The notes: a model not told the origin generated them from the letters alone. DNA of 25,394 nucleotides from UBA5336 sp964492485 (GCA_964492485.1 CAZBKM010000026.1:1-25394); one strand, 5' to 3'. Positions 13,528-24,481 are shown, numbered from the stretch's first letter. Program-made: numbers and translations.

Positions 13528-16137
13528 ATGCGCACAGACACCCCGCCCGCCGTCAAGCTCGAGGCCTACAAGCCCTACCCGTTCGAGATAGACAGGGTGC
13601 GCCTCGACATCCGGCTCGACCCCGCCAGCACACGGATCGTCACCGACATGCAGGTTCAGCGCCGGGCCGATGGCGACATGGTGCTCGACGGGGTCGGCTT
13701 GACGCTGCGGCGCCTGGAGCTCGACGGTCGGACCCTGGCCCCAGGCGATTACATCCTGGGGGACGAGACCCTGACGCTGCAAAATGTGCCGGACCAGTTC
13801 CGTCTGGTCACGGAGGTCGAGATCGCCCCGCGAGAGAATACCGCGCTCTCCGGCCTCTACATGTCCGGTGGCCGCTTCTGCACCCAGTGCGAGGCAGACG
13901 GCTTTCGCCGCATCACCTACTGGCCGGACCGGCCCGACGTGATGAGCCGGTTCGACGTCCGCCTGGAGGCGGAGAAGGCGCGCTATCCCATCCTTCTGTC
14001 CAATGGCACGCCCGGCGCGGCGGGCGACCTGCCAGGCGGCTGGCACTTTGCCGAATGGACCGACCCTCACCCCAAGCCGTCCTACCTGTTTGCCCTGTGC
14101 GCTGGGGACTACGATGTTCATACCGATACCTTCACCACGGCGTCAGGACGCCGGGTCGAGCTTGCGATCCATGTGGACAAGGGCGAAGCCGACCGCGCGG
14201 TCTATGCGATGGACAGCCTGAAACGCGCCATGCGCTGGGACGAGTTGCGCTTCGGTCGCGAATACGATCTCGGCCGGTTCAACATCGTGGCGGTGCGCGA
14301 CTTCAATTTCGGCGCGATGGAGAACAAGGGCCTCAACATCTTCAACTCGGCCTATGTCCTCGCCGACGAGGCCACGGCCACGGATGCCGACTTCGAGGCG
14401 ATCGAAAGCATCGTGGCCCACGAGTATTTTCACAACTGGACCGGCAACCGCATCACCTGCCGCGACTGGTTCCAGCTCTGCCTGAAGGAAGGCCTGACCG
14501 TCTTCCGCGATCAGGAGTTCTCCGCCGAGATGCGCTCCGCGCCGGTTCAGCGGGTCAAGGACGTGATCCGCCTGCGGTCCCGACAGTTTCCGGAGGATGC
14601 CGGTCCGCTGGCCCATCCGGTCCGACCCGACAGCTATGCCAGTGTCGACAATCTCTACACCGCGACGGTCTACGAGAAGGGAGCCGAGCTGATCCGGATG
14701 CTGCGCGTGCTGATCGGAGAGGCGGCTTTCACGCGGGGGATGGACCTTTATTTCGAACGTCATGACGGCACGGCGGCCACGATCGAGGATTTCTATGCCT
14801 GCTTCGAGGCCGCCTCGGGTGAGGATCTGGGCGCGTTCCGCCGGTGGTATGCCCAGCCCGGCACACCTCATGTCACGGTCACCCGCGAGGCATGGGATCG
14901 GGAAGCCGGACGATTGAGCGTGACCCTGACCCAGGAAACGCGACAGGTGCCGGGGCAACCCTCGCCCCAGCCGGTGCCGATCCCGCTCAGGGCGGCCCTG
15001 CTGGACGGACAGGGCGGCCATGTCGAGGCACCGGAGTGGCCCGGCGGCGAACGCACCCTGGTCCTGAGCGATGCCGAATTGACCGTGGACATCGACCTCG
15101 GCCCGGGTGCCGACCGGCCGCTTCTTTCGCTCAATCGAGGTTTCTCCGCGCCGATCCGTCTGTCGCGGGACCTGGGTTTTGACGACCGGATCGCGCTTGT
15201 GGCGGCCGAGACCGACGCCTTCAATCGCTGGGACGGGCTGCAGCACCTGATTTCCGACCATCTTCTTGCCATGGCCTACGATCAGGCCGAGGGGCCCGAC
15301 CTGCGACTGGTCGAGGCCCAGGCCGACGCGGTCCGCCGGTCGGCCCACACCGAGCCTGCGGTTGCCGCGCTCATGGCGCGCGTACCGGACGTGGGCGACC
15401 TGTTTCAGGAACGTGACGCCGCCGACGCCAGCGCCCTGGACGCCGCCCGCGGGCGCTATCGCGCCGCACTGGCCACCCAACTGGCCGAGCTGGGCGCATC
15501 CGTTCTGGCAGGACCGTCGCCCTCACCCTTCCGCCCGGATGCCGACCAGGCGGGCCAGAGGGCCCTGCGCGCGGCGATGATCGATCTGGCGGCAACCGGC
15601 GCTCAAGACGAGGCTGCGGCCCGTCTCAAGGCGCTCTATGACCGGGCGCCAAACATGACGGAGCAACTCGCCACGCTTCGCGCCCTGGCCCGTACCGAGA
15701 CCGGGCCAGGCAGCGAGGCGCTTGCCGACTTCGAACGCCGATGGACCGCCCAGCCGCTGATCATGGACAAATGGTTCGCGGTACAGGCGGCGACCGCCCG
15801 CCGGATCGGCCAGGTCGAGGCGCTGCTCGCCCATCCCGGGTTCGAAACCAGCAATCCCAATCGGGTCCGCGCCGTAGCGGCGGTCTTCGCCATGCAGAAC
15901 CTGCCGCTTTTCCATGCTCCGGATGGCAGCGGGTATGCCCTGCTTTCCCGGATCGTCCGCGACATCGACCCGCGCAATCCAGCGCTCGCAGCCCGCCTCC
16001 TGACCGCGTTCGAGCAGTGGCGGCGGCTTGAGCCACAGGCCCGCGCCCGCGCCAGGGACGTTCTCGAGGCGCTGTCGCAGGCCAAGCTGTCGAAGAACGC
16101 CCAGGATATCCTCGGCCGGTGCCTCGGGGAGGGCTGA
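13528..16137 (+). CDS. pepN: Aminopeptidase N (M1 family zinc metallopeptidase)
   Basis: An 869-residue M1 aminopeptidase, the usual length for the proteobacterial PepN type. The exopeptidase motif GAMEN (262-266) and zinc site HEYFH (His298, Glu299, His302) with Glu321 as third ligand are present, at almost the same numbering as E. coli PepN. The order is a beta-rich N-terminal domain (1-190), a thermolysin-like catalytic domain (about 190-445), a beta-sandwich (about 446-545) and a long helical C-terminal domain. It trims N-terminal residues from cytoplasmic peptides during protein turnover. The ATG at 13528 has only a weak CGGAGC upstream. It stands alone, divergent from the VanZ-like gene. 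Confidence 0.97.
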   Translation: MRTDTPPAVKLEAYKPYPFEIDRVRLDIRLDPASTRIVTDMQVQRRADGDMVLDGVGLTLRRLELDGRTLAPGDYILGDETLTLQNVPDQFRLVTEVEIAPRENTALSGLYMSGGRFCTQCEADGFRRITYWPDRPDVMSRFDVRLEAEKARYPILLSNGTPGAAGDLPGGWHFAEWTDPHPKPSYLFALCAGDYDVHTDTFTTASGRRVELAIHVDKGEADRAVYAMDSLKRAMRWDELRFGREYDLGRFNIVAVRDFNFGAMENKGLNIFNSAYVLADEATATDADFEAIESIVAHEYFHNWTGNRITCRDWFQLCLKEGLTVFRDQEFSAEMRSAPVQRVKDVIRLRSRQFPEDAGPLAHPVRPDSYASVDNLYTATVYEKGAELIRMLRVLIGEAAFTRGMDLYFERHDGTAATIEDFYACFEAASGEDLGAFRRWYAQPGTPHVTVTREAWDREAGRLSVTLTQETRQVPGQPSPQPVPIPLRAALLDGQGGHVEAPEWPGGERTLVLSDAELTVDIDLGPGADRPLLSLNRGFSAPIRLSRDLGFDDRIALVAAETDAFNRWDGLQHLISDHLLAMAYDQAEGPDLRLVEAQADAVRRSAHTEPAVAALMARVPDVGDLFQERDAADASALDAARGRYRAALATQLAELGASVLAGPSPSPFRPDADQAGQRALRAAMIDLAATGAQDEAAARLKALYDRAPNMTEQLATLRALARTETGPGSEALADFERRWTAQPLIMDKWFAVQAATARRIGQVEALLAHPGFETSNPNRVRAVAAVFAMQNLPLFHAPDGSGYALLSRIVRDIDPRNPALAARLLTAFEQWRRLEPQARARARDVLEALSQAKLSKNAQDILGRCLGEG

Positions 16138-16190
16138 AGGCGCCGCGTTAACACTTGCGCAAGGTTTCGAATTCATGTCGCAAGGAGGGG

Positions 16191-18683
<2,493 letters not shown>

Positions 18684-18703
18684 GGCGGCCATGAGCATCG
18701 CAC

Positions 18704-18772
18704 GCCGGGCGTCAACCCGGCCATGCCGGCCCGCCAGCCAGTTCCCGCTTCGCATGAAACCGCTCTTGAGCG
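18704..18772 (+). repeat. Two short hairpins after the kinase gene
   Basis: GCCGGG-N6-CCCGGC (18704-18721) and CGCTC-TT-GAGCG (18761-18772) are perfect inverted repeats in the 143-bp spacer after the kinase stop codon. Neither is followed by a T-run. They may help end or stabilise the kinase transcript. Confidence 0.4.
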
Positions 18773-18773
18773 C

Positions 18774-18821
18774 TGGTCTTGCGCAAGTCTCCGTTCGCAA
18801 CCAAGGCCGGTTGCTCCGAAC
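18774..18821 (+). repeat. Dispersed bulged-hairpin repeat, copy 2
   Basis: This 48-bp copy matches the inverted copy at 24377-24424 at 45 of 48 positions, including the first 29 without a mismatch. It contains the palindrome CTTGCGCAAG (18778-18787). It ends five bases before the stop codon of the lipoprotein gene, so on the minus-strand transcript it forms a 3' hairpin: GTTCG/CGAAC, GAG bulge, CAACC/GGTTG. Confidence 0.8.
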
Positions 18822-18826
18822 TTGCG

Positions 18827-19471
18827 CTAACCGTCTGAGCCCGGCGCCTCGCGATCCGCGGCGTCGGCCTCCCGGTCACGCCCGATGAGGTAGATCAGCG
18901 CCCGACCGGCCTCGGTCACGCAATCGGCAGCCGCATCCGACAGGGCCAGCGCCCGACGGCGCGTATTCCCATTGGCGACGACGGTGCGCGTGTCGATGCG
19001 CTCGCGGGCCAGCGGCGCCCTGGTCTCGCCGTCCAGAAGCAGGAGGTCGAGCCGGCATACGGCCGTCCCGCCCTCCACATACAGATCGGAAATGCGCCAA
19101 CTCAACTCATATGCACTGCGGGCGGCCGCGCCCGCGTCGAACGCGGTGCCGGGTCCATCCCCCGACAGCACGTCGAGCAGCGCCGTCTGAAGAAGAAGCG
19201 TCGACCGGTCCGCCCATTCCACACCGCTGACGACGCGCAGTGCGCCATCGCCTGAAAGGGACGCCATTTCGCGTCCAGACAGGATCCGGGCGGCCTCGGG
19301 TTCACGGACGGCCAGGTCCGCCGCCAGCCCCTCCAGCCTCAGGTCCGGCGTCACCCGGTAGAGGCCATCGGGCGCCTCCCGGTCCGGGAAGATCAAGAGG
19401 CAGCCGGCCAGCGGCAGGGCCGCCAGGACCAGGGCCAGCGCCGAAACGCAGGAGCGGGCATGCGCCATCAT
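18827..19471 (-). CDS. ABC-type transport auxiliary lipoprotein (PqiC/ABC_trans_aux-like)
   Basis: A 214-residue outer-membrane-type lipoprotein. It has a classic lipoprotein signal: basic MMAHAR, a hydrophobic stretch, and the lipobox LAGC with the lipidated Cys24. The mature part has the fold pattern of the ABC_trans_aux family (Pfam PF03886): a first beta strand with YRV, a central VSGVEWADRSTLLLQTALLD segment and an RLDLLLLD strand. These lipoproteins accompany Mla/Pqi-type MCE transporters and probably dock lipids at the outer membrane. It is the last gene of the operon: its ATG overlaps the mlaD stop codon in ATGATG, so translation is coupled. Residue 25 (Leu) does not signal inner-membrane retention. 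Confidence 0.85.
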   Translation of the reverse strand: MMAHARSCVSALALVLAALPLAGCLLIFPDREAPDGLYRVTPDLRLEGLAADLAVREPEAARILSGREMASLSGDGALRVVSGVEWADRSTLLLQTALLDVLSGDGPGTAFDAGAAARSAYELSWRISDLYVEGGTAVCRLDLLLLDGETRAPLARERIDTRTVVANGNTRRRALALSDAAADCVTEAGRALIYLIGRDREADAADREAPGSDG

Positions 19472-20427
19472 TGGGCCTCCTCATAGGGCAGTGGGTCGCC
19501 CAGCACGACGGACCGCGGCCGGTCCGACAGGTCACGCAGGGTGTCTTCACCGCGCGCCATCAGGCGGCGCATATCCTGAAGCGTCCGCTGAACCTCGGCG
19601 GGCAGATCCGCAGCAGCCCCCTGCATCCAGTCGGTGCCGGAGGCAAAGAAGGTCCGGCTCTCGCGCGATGCACCTTCCACGGCGCGCAATGCACCGCGCA
19701 CATCGCCAGACAAGGCGTCCACCTGGTCGCCCAGGGCCGCCACCTCGCGGTTTGCGGTCTCGCTGAAGGCGGCGACTTCGTCGGACGCCCGGCCGAAGCG
19801 TTCTCCGGCATCGTTCAGGGTCGCGGCCGCCTCGGTCACCTCGGCAATCAGCCCATCTTCGCGGGTCAGGGCATCCGTGACCGTCTGGATGTTGGCGAGC
19901 GTCGCCTCGAACCGGGCGATATTCTCATCCGACAGCAGCTTGTTGAGCTGCGCCAGCGTCTCGTCGGACCGTACAACGAGGCGCTGCCCCGAGGTCACGA
20001 GCTCGGCAAGCTGGGTGCGTTCCGCCGCGATCTCCGGGACCGGGTCGTCGGACGCGGCCTTCAGGTCCCGCGCCGTTGGCGAACCGGCATTGATCTGGAC
20101 GAAGGTCACGCCCGTGACCCCGACGAAATCGATGGTCGCCGTGGAGTCGGTCTTCACTGGGGTCTTGCTGTCGATCCGGATTCGCGCGCGCACCTTGGAC
20201 GGATCCCCCCGGTCGATGCGCACCCAGCGCACTTCCCCCACCTTGATCCCGATATACCGGACCGCAGCGCCCTCATCCAGCGTCACGGGCCCAGGAAAGA
20301 CGATCTCGTACTCGTCAAGCGCAGCCCGGAACTGCGCCTGGCCGGCCCACATGATGAAGCCCAGCAAGCCGAGCGCGGCAGCAATCACCACCGCTCCGAT
20401 CAGGGCATAGTTTGCACGAGGTTCCAT
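19468..20427 (-). CDS. mlaD: MlaD-like MCE-domain substrate-binding protein
   Basis: A 319-residue protein anchored by one N-terminal helix (about 8-28), with a single MCE domain at about 38-118 (YEIVFPGPVTLDEGAAVRY, then VTGVTFVQI) and a long helical, coiled-coil-rich C-terminus (130-290). MCE proteins form hexameric rings in the periplasm that carry phospholipids between the membranes. The C-terminal region is longer than in E. coli MlaD and would extend the ring into a tunnel or needle, as in plant TGD2-like homologues. The ATG has GGGAGG five bases upstream. It sits 11 bp after mlaF and overlaps the lipoprotein gene by 4 bp. Confidence 0.92.
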   Translation of the reverse strand: MEPRANYALIGAVVIAAALGLLGFIMWAGQAQFRAALDEYEIVFPGPVTLDEGAAVRYIGIKVGEVRWVRIDRGDPSKVRARIRIDSKTPVKTDSTATIDFVGVTGVTFVQINAGSPTARDLKAASDDPVPEIAAERTQLAELVTSGQRLVVRSDETLAQLNKLLSDENIARFEATLANIQTVTDALTREDGLIAEVTEAAATLNDAGERFGRASDEVAAFSETANREVAALGDQVDALSGDVRGALRAVEGASRESRTFFASGTDWMQGAAADLPAEVQRTLQDMRRLMARGEDTLRDLSDRPRSVVLGDPLPYEEAQ

Positions 20428-20438
20428 GGGCGCCTCCC

Positions 20439-21203
20439 TCAGGCGACGGCCGCGCGACCGCGCGGTCCGTTGAAATAGGACTGGATCCAGGGATGATCGA
20501 GCTCCCGCAGCTCCGCGATCGTCCCGGTGGCGAGGATCTTCCGGTCGGCAATCACCGCCAGCCGGTCACAGGTCGCCGCCAGCGTGTCGAGATCATGGGT
20601 GACAAGGAATACCGTCAGCCCGAGGGCCTGCTGCAGGTCGCGCAGCAGCGTGTCGAAATTCCCGGCCGTGATCGGGTCCAGTCCGGCGGTCGGCTCGTCG
20701 AGGAACAGAAGCTGAGGATCGAGCGCCAGCGCCCGCGCCAGGGCGGCCCGCTTGCGCATCCCTCCCGACAGGTCGGACGGATACTGCATCGCCGCGCGCG
20801 GCCCCAGGCCCGCCAGCCGGATCTTCATGTCCGCCAGGTCACGGCGCAGTCGCGCGGGCAGGTCCGCGTGTTCAGCGAGCGGGACCATCACATTCTCCCG
20901 CACGGTGAGGTTCGAGAACAGCGCACCATCCTGGAACATGATGCCCCAGAGCCGCTCCACCCGACGCCGCGCGGCGGGCGACAGGCGCAGAATGTCCTCT
21001 CCAAACACCTCGATCGACCCGGCTGCGGGCGCTTTCAGGCCGACAATGGCCCGAAGCAGCACCGACTTGCCCGAACCCGACCCGCCGATGATGCCCATGG
21101 TCTCGCCGCGCATCAGGTCGAGATCGAGCCCCTCATGCACCACATGCGCACCGAATGCGGTCTTGAGCCCACGAACACGGATCGCCACCTCGCTCACGGT
21201 CAT
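20439..21203 (-). CDS. mlaF: MlaF-like ABC transporter ATPase
   Basis: A 254-residue ABC ATPase of the Mla family. It has Walker A GGSGSGKS (40-47), the Q-loop Gln91, the signature LSGGM (145-149) with the family-typical MRKR after it, Walker B LLFLDEP (165-171) with Glu170, and the switch His203 (THD). It drives lipid movement by the MlaE permease. The true start is ATG 21203, because an upstream in-frame extension only covers the permease gene in the wrong frame. Its ATG overlaps the mlaE stop codon (ATGA), so the two proteins are translated in step. Confidence 0.95.
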   Translation of the reverse strand: MTVSEVAIRVRGLKTAFGAHVVHEGLDLDLMRGETMGIIGGSGSGKSVLLRAIVGLKAPAAGSIEVFGEDILRLSPAARRRVERLWGIMFQDGALFSNLTVRENVMVPLAEHADLPARLRRDLADMKIRLAGLGPRAAMQYPSDLSGGMRKRAALARALALDPQLLFLDEPTAGLDPITAGNFDTLLRDLQQALGLTVFLVTHDLDTLAATCDRLAVIADRKILATGTIAELRELDHPWIQSYFNGPRGRAAVA

Positions 21204-22324
21204 ATGCCTAGCTCCATGTAGAAGATCGCAAACAGGGCATCGAGAACGATAACCGCGAAGATCGCCTGGACAACGGAAGTCGTGGTTCGGCGGCCCAGCG
21301 ACTGCACGCTGCCGCCCACGAGCAGGCCCTGCCGGCATCCGATCATCGCCACGACAAGCCCGTAGATCGGTGCCTTCGACATGCCGACCCAGAAATTGCT
21401 GAGCGGCACATAGTCCTGAAGCCGCGCGAAAAAGCTGGTCGGCCCGATGTCCAGAACCAGCCACCCCACTGTGGCACCGCCCGCAATGCCGGCCAGCGTC
21501 GCCACGAAGGTGAGGATCGGCGTCATGATGACCATCGCCATGACCCGGGGCGCGACGAGGACGGCCATGGGCGACAGGCCCAGCGTGGCCATGGCGTCGA
21601 TTTCCTGGCGCATGCGCATCGCGCCGATCTGCGCCGCGAAACTCGAATTGGTGCGCCCCGCCAGGATGATCGCCGTCAGGACCACACCGAATTCCCGATA
21701 GACCGAATAGCCTACCAATTCGACGGTAAAGATCGTGGCTCCGAAATCGCGCAGCGTCGTCGCCCCGATGAAGGCCACGACCATGCCGACAAAATAGGAC
21801 AGGAAGGCAATGATCGGGAGCGCATCGAGGCCCGCTTCCTCCATGACCGCAACCGTCGCCGTCCAGCGAATCCGCCATGGCCGCGCCAGCAACCGCGCCG
21901 TGGTCCAGAGGGTCTCGCCGAGGAAGGACAGCGTCGCCAGGGTTTCCTTCCAGACCTGGACGGTGCCACGCCCGGCACGCTCCAGGACGCCCAGCAAGGT
22001 GCCTTCGCGCAGGGACCCGCTCTCGCAGCCATCACGGATCGCGGCCATGCGGGCGAGCAGCGCGGCCGCGGAGGGGTGGCTGCCGCGCACGCTGACAGGC
22101 TCCGAGGCAGGGGCGCCCGATGCGCGGTCGATGACGAACGCGCCGGCCGTGTCCAGCCGCCCCAGGTCGGAGACGTCGACACCCGACACCGGATTGTGGT
22201 CCATGGCCGCGTACAGCCGGTCCACGACGGCGCCGATCGTCTGCACCGTCCAGTCGCCGGAGACCACCAGTATGGGGCCGGTCGGATCGGCGTCGAGCCG
22301 GAAACGCGGAGTGACATGGGTCAT
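21200..22324 (-). CDS. mlaE: MlaE-like ABC permease with N-terminal STAS (MlaB-like) domain
   Basis: A 374-residue inner-membrane protein. Residues about 6-95 form a STAS domain (VSGDWTVQTIGAV, then VDVSDLGRLDTAGAFVID), the fold of the separate E. coli MlaB protein. Residues 125-374 are the MlaE permease, with VELVGYSVYREFGVVLTAII (201-220), LAGRTNSSFAAQIGAM and five or six membrane segments. The transporter exchanges phospholipids between membranes to keep the outer leaflet asymmetric. The ATG at 22324 is the likely start; ATGs at 22345 and 22351 are alternatives, and none has a strong ribosome site. It is the first gene of the operon, divergent from the epimerase gene. Confidence 0.9.
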   Translation of the reverse strand: MTHVTPRFRLDADPTGPILVVSGDWTVQTIGAVVDRLYAAMDHNPVSGVDVSDLGRLDTAGAFVIDRASGAPASEPVSVRGSHPSAAALLARMAAIRDGCESGSLREGTLLGVLERAGRGTVQVWKETLATLSFLGETLWTTARLLARPWRIRWTATVAVMEEAGLDALPIIAFLSYFVGMVVAFIGATTLRDFGATIFTVELVGYSVYREFGVVLTAIILAGRTNSSFAAQIGAMRMRQEIDAMATLGLSPMAVLVAPRVMAMVIMTPILTFVATLAGIAGGATVGWLVLDIGPTSFFARLQDYVPLSNFWVGMSKAPIYGLVVAMIGCRQGLLVGGSVQSLGRRTTTSVVQAIFAVIVLDALFAIFYMELGI

Positions 22325-22423
22325 GCGGGCGTCCGATTTTCCCATTGGCATCAGAAGATGGTTAAGATCGCCATCCATAATGCCGTGAAATTTCCGGCGG
22401 TCTTGCAACAGAAGGGCTGCACC

Positions 22424-23410
22424 ATGGGTGGACTTAACCTCGCCGCGGCGCGTCACCTCGCCCCCCTTCGCGCGGCGTTCGCCATCTCCCGTGGCAGCAA
22501 GAGCCATGCCGAAACCGTCCGGGTCGAGGTTTCCGACGCGACCCATACCGGCCGCGGCGAGAGCGTCCCCTACGCCCGTTATGGCGAGACGGTGGAAACG
22601 ACACTCGCGGCGATCGAGGCCCTGCGTCCCGTCTTCGAGGCGGGGAGGGCTGACCGCGCCTGGCTGCAGACCGCCCTGCCGGCCGGAGCGGCACGGTGCG
22701 CGCTGGATTGCGCCTTGTGGGACCTGGAAGCCAAGCGCACGGGCGTCCCCGTCTGGCGCCTGGCGGAACTGCCTGAACCCGGCCCGATCCCGACCTCGTT
22801 TACCGTCACGCTGGGGCCGGTGCAGGCCATGGCCGAGGCGGCCCGCCGCGCGCCAGGCAGGCTGCTGAAGCTCAAGCTGGGTGGACCCGAGGATCTCGAC
22901 CGCGTGGCCGCCGTTCGGGCGGCCCGGCCCGACGCCCGTCTGATCCTTGACGGAAATGAGGGGATCGCCCCACGCGACCTGAGCCGGCTCTGCAGCGAGG
23001 CCGAGCGCCTGGGCGTGATCCTGATCGAGCAACCCCTGCCTGCCGCCGAGGATCACCGGCTTGGCCGGGGGCGCAGCCCGGTCACACTCTGCGCCGATGA
23101 AAGCGTGCACGTTGCCGCCGATATCCCGCGCCTGTCGGCCCATTTTGACGCGGTAAACCTGAAGCTCGACAAGACAGGCGGTCTGACCGAAGCCCTGCAC
23201 GCGCTGGCAGCGGCGCGCGCCGCTGGCCTTCAGGTCATGGTCGGCTGCATGGTCTGTAGTTCGCTGGGTCTCGCCCCTGCAGTGCTGTTGGCCCAGGCAG
23301 CCGACCTGGCCGATCTCGACGGCCCGCTTTGGCTTGCCGACGACATTGCCGATGGGCTGTCCTATGCCGATGGCCAGGTGGCGCCACCGACGCCGGCCCT
23401 CTGGGGTTGA
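22424..23410 (+). CDS. Dipeptide epimerase, enolase superfamily (Ala-Glu epimerase/DgcA type)
   Basis: A 328-residue enolase-superfamily enzyme of the muconate-lactonising subgroup. The catalytic bases are Lys151 in the KLK motif (149-151) and Lys247 in NLKLDKTGG; the magnesium ligands are Asp176 (LILDGNEG), Glu202 (LIEQPLP) and Asp225 (LCADES). This set with a DES motif marks L-Ala-D/L-Glu epimerases, which recycle murein peptides; the related DgcA racemises N-acetyl-D-glutamate in D-glutamate use. Its usual partner DgcN is not adjacent. The ATG has AAGGG seven bases upstream. It converges with the crotonase gene nine bases away. Confidence 0.9.
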   Translation: MGGLNLAAARHLAPLRAAFAISRGSKSHAETVRVEVSDATHTGRGESVPYARYGETVETTLAAIEALRPVFEAGRADRAWLQTALPAGAARCALDCALWDLEAKRTGVPVWRLAELPEPGPIPTSFTVTLGPVQAMAEAARRAPGRLLKLKLGGPEDLDRVAAVRAARPDARLILDGNEGIAPRDLSRLCSEAERLGVILIEQPLPAAEDHRLGRGRSPVTLCADESVHVAADIPRLSAHFDAVNLKLDKTGGLTEALHALAAARAAGLQVMVGCMVCSSLGLAPAVLLAQAADLADLDGPLWLADDIADGLSYADGQVAPPTPALWG

Positions 23411-23419
23411 GCACTGGCC

Positions 23420-24190
23420 TCAGAAGGCCCCGTGACGTCCCTTGCCACCGGTAAAGGCCGCGGCACCCTCGGCAGTTTCCCCGCTTCCGATCGTCTCGAG
23501 CCCGAGCGCGATCTCGTGGCGCAGTGCGTCGACCTCCGGCAGTGACCACTGGTCCAGCGCCGACCTTCGGTCGCTGCGCAGACAGCGCTGGGGAAAAGCG
23601 GCCAGTTGCCGGGCAAGCGCCACCGCCGCCTGCAGGGCCTCGCCGTCCGGCACCAGCCGGTTCACGAGCCCCATGGTCTCGGCTTCGCGGGCGCTGACCT
23701 CGCGGCCGGTGAGGATCAGGTCCATGGCGCGGGACTGACCGATCAGGCGTGGCAGACGCAACGTGCCGCCATCTATGAGTGGCACGCCGAAGCGGCGGCA
23801 GAACACGCCGAACGCGGCCGTCTCCCCAGCCACGCGCAGGTCGCACCACAGGGCCAGTTCCAATCCGCCGGCGACCGCATAGCCCTCGACTGCCGCAAGG
23901 ACAGGCTTGGAGAGTTGCAGCCGAGTCGGCCCCATCGGTCCCAGATTTCCTTCGATGCGGGTGACGTTCCCGGCCCCTGCGGCCACGGCCTGCAGGTCTG
24001 CCCCGGCGCAGAAGGTTCCGCCGGCCCCGGTCAGCACCGCCACCGAAAGGTCCGGATCGGTGTCGAAACGCGTGAACACGTCGTAGAGCGCCTGGGCCGT
24101 GTCGCGATCCACGGCATTCCGCCGCGCCGGCCGGTCCAGGGTCACGACAAGGATATCGCCCTCGCTTTCAGTCTTGACGGACTCGCTCAT
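23420..24190 (-). CDS. Crotonase-family protein (enoyl-CoA hydratase/isomerase)
   Basis: A 256-residue crotonase-fold protein. The oxyanion-hole segments FCAGADLQ (60-67) and GYAVAGGLELAL (103-114) are present. The first catalytic glutamate of enoyl-CoA hydratase is conserved (Glu111), but the second is replaced by Cys131 in FGVFCRRFGVP. It may therefore be an isomerase, thioesterase or other crotonase member rather than a simple hydratase. The ATG at 24190 has GGGAGG eight bases upstream. It is a single gene, converging with the epimerase gene; a link with the acyl-CoA dehydrogenase operon 11 kb away is only functional guesswork. Confidence 0.9.
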   Translation of the reverse strand: MSESVKTESEGDILVVTLDRPARRNAVDRDTAQALYDVFTRFDTDPDLSVAVLTGAGGTFCAGADLQAVAAGAGNVTRIEGNLGPMGPTRLQLSKPVLAAVEGYAVAGGLELALWCDLRVAGETAAFGVFCRRFGVPLIDGGTLRLPRLIGQSRAMDLILTGREVSAREAETMGLVNRLVPDGEALQAAVALARQLAAFPQRCLRSDRRSALDQWSLPEVDALRHEIALGLETIGSGETAEGAAAFTGGKGRHGAF

Positions 24191-24239
24191 GGTTCACGCC
24201 TCCCTTTGGCTGCGGTCGGTGACGTTCGCGCCTTTCGAG

Positions 24240-24348
24240 CCTAGCGCATCCTCGCGTGAATCAGAGTCCGTGAAGATGCGCTAGGGTCTTGTTTTTGAGT
24301 ATTTTCCCAACGCGAACCGGTGCCCATTTCGCTTGAAAATGCTATGGC
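24240..24348 (+). repeat. Mosaic palindromic intergenic repeat, copy A1
   Basis: A perfect 10-bp inverted repeat, CTAGCGCATC (24241-24250) / GATGCGCTAG (24275-24284), extends inward with partial pairing and is followed by CTTGTTTTT and a second palindrome (AGTATTTTC ... GAAAATGCT, 24298-24343) around AACCGGTGCCCATTT. The first 60 bp match 25284-25343 at 46 of 60 positions in the same orientation. The layout recalls the mosaic intergenic elements (RIME-like) of Alphaproteobacteria. Together with copy B3 and another palindrome it fills the 291-bp spacer before xthA. Confidence 0.8.
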
Positions 24349-24360
24349 TCAGGCTGAGCC
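24346..24360. repeat. Perfect 15-bp palindrome
   Basis: GGCTCAG-G-CTGAGCC has 7-bp arms around one base. It lies between repeats A1 and B3 and may be part of the same mosaic. No function is evident. Confidence 0.45.
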
Positions 24361-24376
24361 GCCACGTCCACAGCAC

Positions 24377-24424
24377 GTTCGGAGCAAACGGGCTCGGTTG
24401 CGAACGGAGACTTGCGCAAGACCA
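24377..24424 (-). repeat. Dispersed bulged-hairpin repeat, copy 3
   Basis: The minus strand of this segment matches 18774-18821 at 45 of 48 positions and the 39-bp copy at 8945-8983 at 32 of 39. It contains the palindrome CTTGCGCAAG (24411-24420). Read on the plus strand it folds as GTTCG/CGAAC with a GAG bulge and a CAA...TTG upper stem. Here it does not follow a gene end directly. Confidence 0.8.
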
Positions 24425-24430
24425 ATGATG

Positions 24431-24471
24431 TAAAGCGACGCTCTGGAGTGAAACGAAAGAGCGGCGCTTTA
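24431..24471. repeat. 14-bp inverted repeat before xthA
   Basis: TAAAGCGACGCTCT (24431-24444) and AGAGCGGCGCTTTA (24458-24471) pair with one mismatch around a 13-nt loop. It ends 10 bp before the xthA ATG, just ahead of its GAGGA ribosome site. It may be an operator, a leader hairpin or another mosaic repeat unit. Confidence 0.6.
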
Positions 24472-24481
24472 GCGAGGACAT

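Noticed and set aside
14143..15480. 445-codon minus-strand frame inside pepN
   Set aside because: It is fully antisense to a clear aminopeptidase N gene with intact motifs.
22325..23200. N-terminal extension of the MlaE permease frame to 666 codons
   Set aside because: The extension is antisense to the epimerase gene; the family homology starts with the STAS domain near 22324.
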